Origin: Pseudoalteromonas sp. MM1
Lineage (GTDB): Bacteria > Pseudomonadota > Gammaproteobacteria > Enterobacterales > Alteromonadaceae
Assembly: GCF_030296835.1 (NCBI RefSeq)
Contig: NZ_AP027922.1
Coordinates: 992,001-1,056,000, forward strand
Direction: 5' to 3'
Length of the DNA: 64,000 nucleotides
Below are positions 19,843 to 29,541 of this stretch, piece after piece. The position numbers were made by a program, and so were the translations under genes. Positions within the stretch are counted from its first letter, which is position 1. The number at the start of each line of letters is the position of its first letter. Under the pieces are notes generated by a model. The model worked only from the letters and a program-made list of their open reading frames with translations. It was not told the DNA's origin and did no database searches.

Positions 19843-21516
19843 TTAACCAATTTTTTTGTATTTAATACGCTTAGGTTGTGCAGCTTCTGCGCCTAAGGTC
19901 TTTTTAAGCCATTCTTCGTATTCAGTGTAGTTACCATCGAAGAAGTTAATTTGGCCTTCGTCGCGGTAATCTAAAATATGCGTTGCAATACGGTCGAGGA
20001 ACCAACGGTCATGCGATATACACATTACACAGCCAGGGAACTCTAAAATAGCGTTCTCAAGGGCGCGAAGTGTTTCAACATCAAGGTCATTGGTTGGCTC
20101 ATCCAGTAGTACTACGTTACCACCGGCTTTTAAAAGCTTAGCAAGGTGTAAACGGTTACGCTCACCACCGGATAAGTCTTTTACAAACTTTTGCTGATCG
20201 TTACCTTTAAAGTTAAAGCGGCTAACGTATGCACGGCTTGGGAACTCAAAGTTACCAATTTTTAGCACGTCTTGTCCGTCAGATATTTCTTGGAATACAG
20301 TTTTGCTTTCGTCCATATTGCCACGGAACTGATCAACCGTTGCAAGCTCTACAGTTTCACCTACGCTAATGCTGCCGCTATCTGGTTGTTCTTCGCCACT
20401 TAGCATTTTAAATAGGGTTGATTTACCCGCGCCATTGGCACCAATAATGCCCACAATGGCACCTTTTGGCATACTAAAGCTTAAATCGTCGATTAAAACA
20501 CGATCGCCAAAACTCTTACGTAAGTTATTAACTTCAAGCACTTGGTCGCCTAAACGCGGACCAGGTGGAATAAATAGTTCGTTAGTTTCGTTACGCTTTT
20601 GGTAATCAGACTGCTGTAGTTCGCTAAACTGCGCCATACGCGCTTTAGACTTAGCTTGACGACCTTTAGGGTTTGAACGTACCCACTCAAGCTCTTGAGC
20701 AATTGATTTTTGACGTGCTTTTTCAGACTTTTGCTCTTGTTGTAAGCGTGCATCTTTTTGTTCAAGCCAAGAAGAGTAGTTACCTTCCCATGGAATACCT
20801 TCACCACGGTCAAGCTCTAGTATCCAGCCAGCTACATTATCAAGGAAGTAACGGTCATGCGTTACTGCCACAACAGTGCCTTCGTAATCGTGTAAGAAGC
20901 GCTCAAGCCAAGCAACCGACTCAGCATCTAAGTGGTTAGTAGGCTCATCGAGAATAAGCATATCTGGCTTTTCGAGTAATAAACGACAAATAGCAACACG
21001 GCGGCGCTCACCACCTGAAAGGTGCTCAATTTTAGCATCCCACTCAGGTAAGCGAAGTGCATCGGCAGCGCGCTCTAAAACGTTATCGATGTTGTGACCA
21101 TCGTGCGCTTGAATAATCGCTTCAAGCTCGCCTTGCTCTTTTGCTAGGGCGTCAAAGTCAGCGTCTTCCATTGCGTACTCGTTGTACACTTCGTCAAGGC
21201 GGTTAAGGGCATGTTTTACTTCACCAACAGCTTCTTCAACTATTTCGCGTACTGTTTTGCTTTCATCCAGTACTGGCTCTTGCGGTAAGTAACCAATTTT
21301 AGTGCCCGGTTGAGGGCGAGCTTCACCTTCAAAGTCTTGGTCAACACCGGCCATAATGCGAAGTAATGTAGATTTACCAGCACCATTTAAACCTAGCACG
21401 CCAATTTTAGCGCCAGGGAAAAAGTGCAACGAAATATCTTTTAAAATTGTGCGCTTAGGTGGCACAACTTTAGATACTCGACTCATCGAGAATATAAACT
21501 TATCAGGTAAAACCAT
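19843..21516 (-). CDS. ettA: Energy-dependent translational throttle protein EttA
   Basis: ABC-F ATPase that binds the ribosomal E site and gates entry into elongation according to the ATP/ADP ratio. The 557 residues hold two ABC domains: Walker A GLNGAGKST with signature LSGGERRR, and GANGAGKST with LSGGERNR, each followed by a DEPTN Walker B. A linker of the ABC-F type carries the charged arm region. Near full-length agreement with the 555-residue E. coli EttA (for example RVSKVVPPKR near the start) makes the assignment firm. It has a single-gene layout, divergent from metA. Confidence 0.97.
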   Translation of the reverse strand: MVLPDKFIFSMSRVSKVVPPKRTILKDISLHFFPGAKIGVLGLNGAGKSTLLRIMAGVDQDFEGEARPQPGTKIGYLPQEPVLDESKTVREIVEEAVGEVKHALNRLDEVYNEYAMEDADFDALAKEQGELEAIIQAHDGHNIDNVLERAADALRLPEWDAKIEHLSGGERRRVAICRLLLEKPDMLILDEPTNHLDAESVAWLERFLHDYEGTVVAVTHDRYFLDNVAGWILELDRGEGIPWEGNYSSWLEQKDARLQQEQKSEKARQKSIAQELEWVRSNPKGRQAKSKARMAQFSELQQSDYQKRNETNELFIPPGPRLGDQVLEVNNLRKSFGDRVLIDDLSFSMPKGAIVGIIGANGAGKSTLFKMLSGEEQPDSGSISVGETVELATVDQFRGNMDESKTVFQEISDGQDVLKIGNFEFPSRAYVSRFNFKGNDQQKFVKDLSGGERNRLHLAKLLKAGGNVVLLDEPTNDLDVETLRALENAILEFPGCVMCISHDRWFLDRIATHILDYRDEGQINFFDGNYTEYEEWLKKTLGAEAAQPKRIKYKKIG

Positions 21517-21657
21517 GGAGGAAAGCCTTCAAATAATAATAAAAATTTCAATGTTGTATTGTAGTGGCTCACGGGTGAAACAGTCAACGAATGGCGGGTT
21601 TTAAAGCGCTAAAGCACACTTGTTAGCAAAGTATAAAACCATGAATAAATTTCATTT

Positions 21658-21681
21658 AGACATCTATACATCTAGAGGTTG
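21658..21681. promoter_or_regulatory. Candidate MetJ operator (tandem met boxes)
   Basis: Three consecutive 8-base blocks, AGACATCT, ATACATCT and AGAGGTTG, match the met-box consensus AGACGTCT at 7, 6 and 5 of 8 positions. They lie about 70 bases upstream of metA, where MetJ with S-adenosylmethionine would repress the methionine operon. metJ itself is not in the window. Confidence 0.55.
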
Positions 21682-21749
21682 ATATTTTTAGCATTCTGTT
21701 CATAATGAGAGCGTATAAATTCTCGGTTTTTATGAGTAGGAGTAAAAAT

Positions 21750-22697
21750 ATGCCAATTACAGTGAAAGACGAGCTACCGGCTATTGCCCGTTTACGTGAA
21801 GAAAACGTGTTTGTAATGCCAAAAAGCCGTGCAAAAACGCAAGAAATTCGCCCAATGCGTTTGGCTATTTTAAATTTAATGCCTAATAAAGTAGAAACCG
21901 AAGTACAGTTTATTCGCTTGCTTGCTAATTCGCCTTTGCAAGTAAATGTAGAACTATTACGCCTAGATACACACCGCAGCAGTAGCAACTCAGAAGAGCA
22001 CTTAGATACCTTTTACCGTTATTTCTCCGAGGTAAAAGATAATAACTACGATGCCTTATTAGTAACTGGCGCGCCACTAGCACACCTTGAATACGACGAT
22101 GTAGCCTACTGGGATGAGCTAAAAGTGATTATTGACTGGGCAGAGCAGCACGTTACCTCTACGCTGTTTTCGTGCTGGGCGGCGCATGCGGCGTTGTATC
22201 ATCGTTACAATTTAAAGCGTGATTTAAAAAAAGATAAACTCTGTGGCGTGTTTACCCACCAGTGTTATTTTGATCACGGAGCACTTACTCGTGGCTTCGA
22301 CGACACCTTTTTAGTGCCGCACTCACGTTATGGCCACATTGATATAAATAAAATAAACGCCTGCGACGATATAGTGGTATTGGCAGGCTCTGAAAAAGTA
22401 GGTGCTTACTTAATGAAAAATAAGTCGGGCAGCCAAGTGTTTATAACCGGCCACCCAGAATACGATGCCGACACATTAAAAGCAGAGTACGAACGCGATT
22501 TACAAAAAAGCCCAGACGCGCCAAAACCCGAAAACTATTTTCCAGATAACGATGCAAGTAAAAAGCCGTCTAAAACGTGGCAAAGCCATGCCTTTTTGCT
22601 TTTTTCGAACTGGTTAAATTACTACGTGTACCAAACTACACCTTATGATATTAATTTAGTTAGCCAAGATGTGAGGACTAACAACTATGCCGAATAA
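21750..22697 (+). CDS. metA: Homoserine O-succinyltransferase
   Basis: First committed enzyme of methionine synthesis, acylating homoserine. The ATG at 21750 has AGGAG seven bases upstream and begins [12 protein letters not shown] like other MetA proteins; the frame open to 21705 is not used. Of 315 residues, the catalytic Cys142 (FSCWAAHA), His235 and Glu237 (GHPEYD) sit at the numbering known from E. coli. Residue 111 is Ala. Glu at that site marks acetyl-CoA users, so succinyl-CoA is more likely, though Ala in place of Gly is a small departure. It overlaps the next gene by 11 bases. Confidence 0.95.
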   Translation: MPITVKDELPAIARLREENVFVMPKSRAKTQEIRPMRLAILNLMPNKVETEVQFIRLLANSPLQVNVELLRLDTHRSSSNSEEHLDTFYRYFSEVKDNNYDALLVTGAPLAHLEYDDVAYWDELKVIIDWAEQHVTSTLFSCWAAHAALYHRYNLKRDLKKDKLCGVFTHQCYFDHGALTRGFDDTFLVPHSRYGHIDINKINACDDIVVLAGSEKVGAYLMKNKSGSQVFITGHPEYDADTLKAEYERDLQKSPDAPKPENYFPDNDASKKPSKTWQSHAFLLFSNWLNYYVYQTTPYDINLVSQDVRTNNYAE

Positions 22698-23760
22698 CGT
22701 GCCAAACAAAAATAAGCAAAGCGAATTAAGCGCTGCGCTAAAACAGCGTATTTTAATTTTAGATGGTGCAATGGGCACTATGATCCAAACTCACAAGCTT
22801 GAAGAAGAAGACTACCGCGGTGAGCGCTTTAAAGACTGGCACGTGCTAATAAAAGGCAATAACGATTTATTAAGCCTTACCAAGCCCGAGCTAATAACCG
22901 ATATACACCGCAGCTTTTTAGCCGCCGGTGCAGATATTATTGAAACCAATACCTTTAATTCAACCACCATTTCGATGGAAGATTACGACATGGCAAGCAT
23001 AAGCCGTGAGGTAAACCTAGAGTCGGCAAAACTCGCGCGTGCGATATGTGACGAGTTCACCGCTAAAAATCCAGAAAAACCTCGCTATGTAGCCGGTGTT
23101 TTAGGGCCAACATCTAAAACCTGTTCTATCTCGCCAGATGTAAACGACCCAGGTTACCGTAACGTAACGTTTGATAAGCTGGTTACTGCCTATGTTGAGT
23201 CTACTCTTGCATTAATGGAAGGCGGCGCTGATTTAATACTTATCGAAACCATATTCGACACTCTTAATGCAAAAGCTGCCTCATTTGCAGTAGAAGAAGC
23301 ATTTGAACAAGCAGGGCGCACATTACCCGTTATGATCTCAGGTACCATTACCGATGCGTCAGGCCGTACGCTTTCGGGGCAAACAACCGAAGCATTTTAT
23401 AACTCTATTCGCCATATAAAACCTATTTCGATTGGCCTTAACTGCGCCCTTGGCCCCGATTTACTGCGCCAATACGTAGAAGAGCTTTCGCGCGTATGCG
23501 AAACATTTACCTCAGTACACCCTAATGCGGGTTTACCTAACGAATTTGGTGAGTACGACCTAGAAGCAGAGGACATGGCTGCCGAGATTATAGATTGGGG
23601 TAAATCGGGCTTTATAAATATTGTTGGTGGTTGCTGCGGCACCACGCCTGCGCATATTCGTGCGTTTGCCAAAGGGCTTGAAGGGGTTAAACCTCGCCCA
23701 TTACCAGAGCTTGATGTACGCATGCGTTTATCAGGCCTTGAAGCCTGTAACTTAAACTAG
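22687..23760 (+). CDS. metH: Methionine synthase, homocysteine-binding half (split MetH)
   Basis: Corresponds to the N-terminal homocysteine S-methyltransferase domain of cobalamin-dependent MetH. The zinc ligands are present: Cys253 (LNCALGPD) and Cys316/Cys317 (GGCCGTTP). The 357-residue product ends [12 protein letters not shown], just where the linker to the folate domain starts in the single-chain E. coli enzyme of 1227 residues. The stop TAG is followed by GAGCCAAC and the ATG of the second half, with GGAG as ribosome-binding site. It is translationally coupled to metA by overlap. Not a decay product, since both halves are intact. Confidence 0.93.
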   Translation: MPNNVPNKNKQSELSAALKQRILILDGAMGTMIQTHKLEEEDYRGERFKDWHVLIKGNNDLLSLTKPELITDIHRSFLAAGADIIETNTFNSTTISMEDYDMASISREVNLESAKLARAICDEFTAKNPEKPRYVAGVLGPTSKTCSISPDVNDPGYRNVTFDKLVTAYVESTLALMEGGADLILIETIFDTLNAKAASFAVEEAFEQAGRTLPVMISGTITDASGRTLSGQTTEAFYNSIRHIKPISIGLNCALGPDLLRQYVEELSRVCETFTSVHPNAGLPNEFGEYDLEAEDMAAEIIDWGKSGFINIVGGCCGTTPAHIRAFAKGLEGVKPRPLPELDVRMRLSGLEACNLN

Positions 23761-23768
23761 GAGCCAAC

Positions 23769-26399
23769 ATGACACAGCAAATTGCAGTATTTACCAATGT
23801 TGGTGAGCGTACCAACGTAACCGGCTCTGCCATGTTTAAACGCTTAATCATGGAAGAAGATTATGAAACAGCTCTTAATGTTGCTCGCGAACAAGTAGAA
23901 AATGGCGCCCAAGTTATTGATATAAACATGGACGAAGCCATGTTGGACTCAAAGGCGGCCATGATTAAGTTTTTAAACTTAATTGCATCAGAGCCCGATA
24001 TATCTAAAGTGCCTATTATGGTCGACTCCTCTAAATGGGATGTAATAGAGGCAGGGCTTAAATGTATTCAAGGCAAGGCGATTGTTAACTCAATATCGCT
24101 TAAAGAAGGCGAAGAGCCATTTAAGCGCCAAGCTAAAATTATTAAACGCTTTGGTGCAGCCGCCGTTGTAATGGCGTTTGACACCGAAGGCCAAGCCGAC
24201 ACCGCAGACCGTAAATACGAAATCTGTGAACGCAGCTACAAAATATTAGTAGAAGAGATTGGCTTTCCGCCGGAAGACATTATATTCGACCCTAATATAT
24301 TTGCCGTAGCCACCGGTATAGAAGAGCACGACAACTACGCCGTAGAATTTATTGAAGGCACACGCCGCATTAAACAAAACTTACCGCACTGTAAAGTGTC
24401 GGGTGGGGTGTCTAATGTATCGTTTTCATTTAGGGGTAATAACCCCGTGCGTGAAGCTATTCACTCAGTGTTTTTATACCACGCGATAAAAGCGGGCATG
24501 GACATGGGTATTGTAAACGCAGGCCAGCTTGCGGTTTACGACGATATCCCAGAAGAACTTCGCAAAGCCGTAGAAGACGTAATCCTTAATACCGACCCAG
24601 GAGCCGGTGAGCGCCTTGTAGAAATAGCCCCTAAGTTTTCGGGCATGGCACAAGCCGAACGCGTAGAAGATTTAGAATGGCGCACATGGTCTGTTGAAAA
24701 ACGTCTAGAACACGCGCTTGTTAAAGGTATAACCACCTTTATAGATGAAGACACGGAAGAGTGCCGCGCAGCCGCCGATAAACCTATTCACGTGATTGAA
24801 GGGCCACTTATGGATGGCATGAACGTGGTAGGGGATTTATTTGGTGCAGGTAAAATGTTTTTACCGCAAGTTGTTAAATCTGCCCGTGTAATGAAGCGAG
24901 CAGTGGCCTACCTAGACCCATTTATTGAAGCCGAAAAAGAAGAAGGCGCCACTAACGGTAAAGTAGTTATGGCAACCGTAAAAGGCGACGTGCACGACAT
25001 AGGTAAAAATATTGTAGGCGTAGTACTGCAATGTAATAACTACGAAGTAATCGACTTAGGCGTAATGGTACCTGCCGAAAAAATACTGCAAACAGCTATC
25101 GACGAAAAAGCTGACATAATCGGCCTTTCGGGTTTAATTACCCCATCGCTAGACGAAATGGTACACGTAGCTAAAGAAATGACCCGCCGAGGCTTTGAGT
25201 TACCCCTTATGATTGGCGGCGCAACGACCTCTAAAGCGCATACTGCCGTTAAAATTGAGCCACAGTACGACAAAGGCGTAGTGTACGTAAATAACGCCAG
25301 CCGTGCAGTAGGCGTGGTATCGAGCTTATTATCTAAAGAGCTAAAACCCGCCTTTTTAGAAAAAACTAAAGCCGAATACGAAAAAGTACGCGAGCAACAA
25401 GCGCGCAAAAAGCCACGTTCAAAACCAGTTACAATTCAGCGTGCCCGCGATAACGCCGCCAAGCTTGATTGGGATAACTACACGCCACCAGTGCCTAAAA
25501 AGCTGGGCGTAACCGAATTTAAAAATGTATCAATTGCCACGTTGCGTAAATATATAGATTGGACCCCGTACTTTATGACGTGGTCAATCGCTGGTAAATA
25601 CCCGCGCATAATGGATGACGAAGTAGTGGGCGAGCAAGCACGTAGCCTATTTAAAGACGCTAACGACATGCTCGACGACCTTGAAAAATCAGGTGCTTTG
25701 CAACCTTTAGGTGTAATTGGTTTATTCCCTGCAAACCGTGTGGGTGATGACATAGAAATTTACACCGACGAAACCCGCAAAGAGTTGTTAACCACCTCGT
25801 GCCATTTACGCCAGCAAACCGAAAAAACCGACTTTGCTAACTATTGTTTAGCCGACTACATTGCGCCAAAAGGCACACCAGATTACTTTGGCGCGTTTGC
25901 AGTAACGGGCGGTTTAGAAGAAGACGACCTAGCCGACGCGTTTGACGCACAGCAAGACGACTACAATAAAATAATGGTAAAAGCGGTTGCCGACAGGCTC
26001 GCAGAAGCCTTTGCAGAATACCTGCACGAGCAAGTACGCAAAGAGTATTGGGGCTACGCAGCAGATGAAAACTTAACTAACGACGAGCTAATTCGCGAAA
26101 ACTACCAAGGTATTCGCCCAGCGCCAGGTTACCCAGCGTGCCCAGAGCACACCGAGAAAAAGAAAATTTGGCAGTTACTCGATACCGAAAAACGCATTGG
26201 CATGCAGCTAACTAGCTCCTACGCCATGTGGCCAGGGGCTGCGGTTTCGGGATGGTATTTCTCACACCCAGAGGCAAAATACTACGCCGTAGCTGCTGTG
26301 CAAAAGGATCAGGTAGAAGACTACGCCAAGCGAACCAATATGACGCTCGCAGAGGCAGAAAGATGGCTGTCGCCTAATTTGGGGTATGAGCCGGAATAA
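23769..26399 (+). CDS. metH: Methionine synthase, folate/cobalamin/activation half (split MetH)
   Basis: Carries the rest of MetH: the methyltetrahydrofolate (pterin-binding) domain starting at [11 protein letters not shown] (about residues 11-21), the cap and cobalamin domains with the B12-ligating His409 in DVHDIGK, and the C-terminal S-adenosylmethionine reactivation domain ([15 protein letters not shown]). The 876 residues plus the 357-residue neighbour equal a full MetH. It would act as a complex with the upstream half, transferring methyl from folate to homocysteine through B12. A terminator follows. Confidence 0.95.
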   Translation: MTQQIAVFTNVGERTNVTGSAMFKRLIMEEDYETALNVAREQVENGAQVIDINMDEAMLDSKAAMIKFLNLIASEPDISKVPIMVDSSKWDVIEAGLKCIQGKAIVNSISLKEGEEPFKRQAKIIKRFGAAAVVMAFDTEGQADTADRKYEICERSYKILVEEIGFPPEDIIFDPNIFAVATGIEEHDNYAVEFIEGTRRIKQNLPHCKVSGGVSNVSFSFRGNNPVREAIHSVFLYHAIKAGMDMGIVNAGQLAVYDDIPEELRKAVEDVILNTDPGAGERLVEIAPKFSGMAQAERVEDLEWRTWSVEKRLEHALVKGITTFIDEDTEECRAAADKPIHVIEGPLMDGMNVVGDLFGAGKMFLPQVVKSARVMKRAVAYLDPFIEAEKEEGATNGKVVMATVKGDVHDIGKNIVGVVLQCNNYEVIDLGVMVPAEKILQTAIDEKADIIGLSGLITPSLDEMVHVAKEMTRRGFELPLMIGGATTSKAHTAVKIEPQYDKGVVYVNNASRAVGVVSSLLSKELKPAFLEKTKAEYEKVREQQARKKPRSKPVTIQRARDNAAKLDWDNYTPPVPKKLGVTEFKNVSIATLRKYIDWTPYFMTWSIAGKYPRIMDDEVVGEQARSLFKDANDMLDDLEKSGALQPLGVIGLFPANRVGDDIEIYTDETRKELLTTSCHLRQQTEKTDFANYCLADYIAPKGTPDYFGAFAVTGGLEEDDLADAFDAQQDDYNKIMVKAVADRLAEAFAEYLHEQVRKEYWGYAADENLTNDELIRENYQGIRPAPGYPACPEHTEKKKIWQLLDTEKRIGMQLTSSYAMWPGAAVSGWYFSHPEAKYYAVAAVQKDQVEDYAKRTNMTLAEAERWLSPNLGYEPE

Positions 26400-26457
26400 A
26401 AGCGAAAAGGTTAAATAGCGAAGCGGTCAGTTTTTAGCTGTCAGCTATCAGTAAAAC

Positions 26458-26486
26458 AAAACGAGCCAAATTAGGCTCGTTTTTGT
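26458..26486. terminator. Bidirectional terminator between metH and a pseudogene
   Basis: ACGAGCC (26461-26467) pairs with GGCTCGT (26474-26480) around AAATTA, flanked by A-runs and T-runs on both sides, so it can serve metH on the plus strand and the pseudogene on the minus strand. Confidence 0.85.
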
Positions 26487-26487
26487 T

Positions 26488-27031
26488 TTAAAGTTTATCA
26501 GTGAGCAACTCATTTATTTTGTTCGTAACATCTTTTGGAGTTGGTTTAGTCGTTTGGTGTTTTAACCAATCGATTAGCTCCACTCTGACTTTAAAGCCTT
26601 CTTTAATGCAATAGGGAGCTTACCCAAATATCAGGCGCACCAATTGAGCCTCGGCCATACCAATTACAAATACTATAACCTTCACTCTCAATTTTATTTT
26701 CAATAATGTTAGTGTAAACGGGTATGGTAACAACCATAACTAATAAAGTTATTCCACACAGTTTGAACCACTTATTCAGTAGGCTTGGGCTAATTTCAGT
26801 GTTCTTAATTTTTAGCCATAGTAAGCCTGTTAGCGTCGCAAACATTGGAACGCACAAAATTAAACTTGGGCTAAAGCTGCGTTCTTTAAAAATGAGGGCG
26901 TTGTTGTTTAAAGCTTCAATTACTGAGGATACTTCAACCTATGCCGTAAAAGGAGAGGCTAAGGTTAAAGCAAAAAATAAAATAAAGAGTACGCTTTGTT
27001 TTATTTGAAATAATGTTATCTGACTTTGCAT
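26488..27031 (-). pseudogene. Broken gene for a small membrane protein (in-frame stop plus frameshift)
   Basis: Reading from ATG at 27031, the frame gives MQSQITLFQIKQS, a hydrophobic helix and then a TAG stop at residue 31 (about 26939-26941). The same frame continues for over 110 more codons with clear protein character (SPSLILCVPMFATL, TLLVMVVTIPVYTN, GYSICNWYGRGSIGAPD). It then ends early at 26603, while the +1 frame carries on as YCIKEGFKVRVELIDWLKH to a stop at 26488. One extra base in the G run at 26614-26616 explains the shift. Repairing both gives about 180 residues with three membrane segments. The family is not recognised. Confidence 0.75.
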
Positions 27032-27133
27032 TATCGCTTTTATTATTTTTATACTAATGAAACTATTTTTGCACTTTGATGCAAAACAAGTCAAATTAGC
27101 CCTTCTAATCATTTTTAGGAACAGGAAGCTAAA

Positions 27134-27499
27134 ATGCACAGCTCACGTAATATTAAAACTCGTGACATTAGCTTGTTAAAAAGAGCGCTAAATTTAGCTT
27201 TATTATTTACTCATATAATTTTTTTATTTGGCGTAGCTACCATAGCATTAGATCGTGAGAGTTTTGAAGCGATAAGTAACGCAAAATATGGCAATAGCGC
27301 TCCCTTAATGCAATCTAAATTAGCAGATATATTTGTATCCTCTTGGTTTGCTTATTTGTGCTTAGTTTTGATCCCAATAACTTTAATGAAAGAGCGCTTT
27401 TTGAAAAGCTATAACGTTCGAATTTATTCAAATGTACTGGCTTCGTTTATATGCGGATTAATAATCTATATATTTATTAATAAACTGTATGGTTTATAA
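27134..27499 (+). CDS. Hypothetical three-helix membrane protein
   Basis: A 121-residue protein with AGGAAG five bases before the ATG. Hydrophobic segments lie at about 19-38, 70-86 and 100-117, separated by short polar loops, and the N-terminus is basic. No family recognised. It is divergent from the broken membrane-protein gene and the two are separated by about 100 bases, so they may be related in origin or function, but no sequence likeness is obvious. Confidence 0.7.
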   Translation: MHSSRNIKTRDISLLKRALNLALLFTHIIFLFGVATIALDRESFEAISNAKYGNSAPLMQSKLADIFVSSWFAYLCLVLIPITLMKERFLKSYNVRIYSNVLASFICGLIIYIFINKLYGL

Positions 27500-27566
27500 G
27501 GTTTATTTAATGTGATTTTCAGCTTCTTTAAGAGGAAAATTTATAACTAAAAGGAAAAAATATCTA

Positions 27567-27947
27567 ATGGAAAATATTTTTTGTGGGTATTATGATGAGG
27601 AAGCGGAGCAGGATGTTCCATTACAACCAAATATTAGTGAAGCTATAACCTTTTTCAAAGGTTTTATTTGGGAGAATGAGAATTCAGAATCCGCCATGAA
27701 AATTTTATTTTTTCAAGCTCTAGGAGATAATAAGGCTTCATTGCAAGTAAGTTGCCTAGAAAAAAAATTATGGTGCATTTCTACCAGTGTTTCCATCCGA
27801 AGGCGCTTTCTAGGACCCTTTTTTAAGCGTAACACCTTTAAAATCTTTATAGATAAAAATGAAGATGAAACAGAAAGTATTATACGTCTATTTTATGATA
27901 GCTCACCTCACGAGTTCGCTGCCTTTTTAAAAAATAGTAAAGGCTAA
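27567..27947 (+). CDS. Hypothetical acidic cytoplasmic protein
   Basis: A 126-residue protein without signal peptide or membrane helix, acidic at the N-terminus (YYDEEAEQD), with several aromatic residues and three cysteines, and a basic RRRFLGPFFKR patch near residue 80. AAGGAA lies 11 bases upstream of the ATG. The look is that of small immunity-type or orphan proteins, but no toxin gene is adjacent and I cannot assign it. Confidence 0.6.
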   Translation: MENIFCGYYDEEAEQDVPLQPNISEAITFFKGFIWENENSESAMKILFFQALGDNKASLQVSCLEKKLWCISTSVSIRRRFLGPFFKRNTFKIFIDKNEDETESIIRLFYDSSPHEFAAFLKNSKG

Positions 27948-28102
27948 ACTTTAAGAGGAGTTGAAGTTTAATTTTTTGATTATTGAAATAATAAGTTAAT
28001 TAGTGTTTCTTCCTTTAGGTTATTAGATATGCTTTACCTAAAATCCTAGTACATTTAATCTCTTTATAAATCTATTCTATTACTTTGGATAAAGGACTAT
28101 AA

Positions 28103-28858
28103 ATGAAGTATCTAAATTACATATTCCTTTGCCTATCTCTACTTTTTACATCGAACACATTTGCGCTTGAGCAAAAGTATCACGAGAGTGTTTTACCTAT
28201 TATTGCTGCTTTTAAAACGCAGGATAAAGCTGCGATTGCTGCGCATATTCGCTACCCTCTAAAAAGACAATACCCATTGCCTGACATTAAAAATGAAGCT
28301 GAGTTTATTAACCGCTTTGATGAAGTGTTTGACGACGAGCTAGTGGCAGTTATTGGCAGCTCTAATATTAATACCGATTGGGATAAAGTTGGTTGGCGTG
28401 GCATTATGCTAAATAACGGCGTGATGTGGGTAGATACTGACGGTAAAATTATTGGTATAAATACCCAAAATGCTGAAGAGCAGGCATTTGCTAAACGCTT
28501 AATTGAACAAGACAAGCAATCACTTCATTCAAGTATTAATACGTTTGAAGAGCCAATGCTTGATTGGAAAACGGCTAGCTACCATATTCGCGTTGATGAT
28601 TTAGGTGATAGAAATTACCGTTATGTAGCGTGGGGTATTGATAAAAGCCCAAAGGATAAGCCAGATATGGTTTTATTAAACGGTGATATTACCTTTGAGG
28701 GTAGTGGCGGGAATCATCATTATACGTTTAAAAACGGACGTTACAGTTACATATTACACGTTACTGTAATTGGCTGCGATACATCACCACCCGGTTGGCT
28801 TGAGGTATATAAAGGTGATGAGCAGTTATTAAAAGAGCGAGTTATAAGTGCTGAGTAA
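28103..28858 (+). CDS. Hypothetical periplasmic protein
   Basis: A 251-residue exported protein. The signal peptide is about residues 1-21 (cleavage near NTFALEQ). The N-terminal half (YHESVLPIIAAFKTQDKAAIAAHIRYP) resembles a helical domain counting on a small polar substrate; the C-terminal half looks beta-rich. No family is recognised. About 155 bases separate it from the upstream gene, with an AAAGGA ribosome-binding site. Confidence 0.7.
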   Translation: MKYLNYIFLCLSLLFTSNTFALEQKYHESVLPIIAAFKTQDKAAIAAHIRYPLKRQYPLPDIKNEAEFINRFDEVFDDELVAVIGSSNINTDWDKVGWRGIMLNNGVMWVDTDGKIIGINTQNAEEQAFAKRLIEQDKQSLHSSINTFEEPMLDWKTASYHIRVDDLGDRNYRYVAWGIDKSPKDKPDMVLLNGDITFEGSGGNHHYTFKNGRYSYILHVTVIGCDTSPPGWLEVYKGDEQLLKERVISAE

Positions 28859-29043
28859 AATTAACAACTTCTTCTTATGTATACCCAATAAAGCTGTCGC
28901 TTAATAACAACTATAAATTAGCGGTTCGCCGATAAAAATTTCAATAAAATTGATCTAAGTGGTAGGCTAAAAAAGTAGCAAGTATTCAAACCGTTCTCGC
29001 GCAACAAGGAATTCCTTTAAAGCGCTTTGCCAAGGAGTTAAAT

Positions 29044-29541
29044 ATGATCACGCTTACCGTTAATGGTAATAAACATGAGTTTACAGGCGATCCGTCAACG
29101 CCGGTGCTTTGGTATCTTCGAGATGAATTAAATTTAACCGGGCCTAAATTTGGCTGTGGTATGGCGCAATGTGGTGCCTGCACCATACATATTGATGGCG
29201 TAGCGCAGCGCTCGTGCATATTACCGGTATCGGCTGTAGTAGGGCGTAATATTACCTCTATTGAAGGGCTAAGCGAGCAGGGCGATCATCCTGTGCAAAA
29301 AGCCTGGGTTGAGCATAAAGTGCCGCAGTGTGGGTTTTGTCAGTGTGGGCAAATAATGCAAGCGGCAAGCTTATTAGCCGCTAACCCCAATCCAACTGAT
29401 GATGAAATAGTGAGTAATATGTCGGGCAATATTTGCCGTTGTGGCACTTATCCGCGTATTCATAAAGCAATTAAGTCAGCAGCTAAAACTATTGCGGGCG
29501 TTGAATATTTTGACCCAAATGAACAAGGGGAAGAAGTATGA
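29044..29541 (+). CDS. Molybdenum hydroxylase small subunit, two 2Fe-2S clusters (IorA-like)
   Basis: Electron-transfer subunit of the xanthine dehydrogenase/isoquinoline 1-oxidoreductase family. The plant-type 2Fe-2S ligands are Cys38, Cys43, Cys46 and Cys58; the second cluster uses Cys96, Cys99, Cys131 and Cys133 (CGFC and CRC). The 165 residues are usual for this two-subunit type. There is no signal peptide; export would be by hitch-hiking with the Tat-carrying large subunit. It overlaps the next gene by four bases (ATGA). Confidence 0.93.
   Translation: MITLTVNGNKHEFTGDPSTPVLWYLRDELNLTGPKFGCGMAQCGACTIHIDGVAQRSCILPVSAVVGRNITSIEGLSEQGDHPVQKAWVEHKVPQCGFCQCGQIMQAASLLAANPNPTDDEIVSNMSGNICRCGTYPRIHKAIKSAAKTIAGVEYFDPNEQGEEV

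Noticed and set aside
26427..26450. Short near-repeat AGCTGTCAGCTATCAG after metH
   Set aside because: A single occurrence in the window; cannot be called a repeat family or mobile element from it.
26724..27008. 94-residue plus-strand ORF
   Set aside because: It is antisense to the broken membrane-protein gene, whose frame shows clear coding character on the minus strand.
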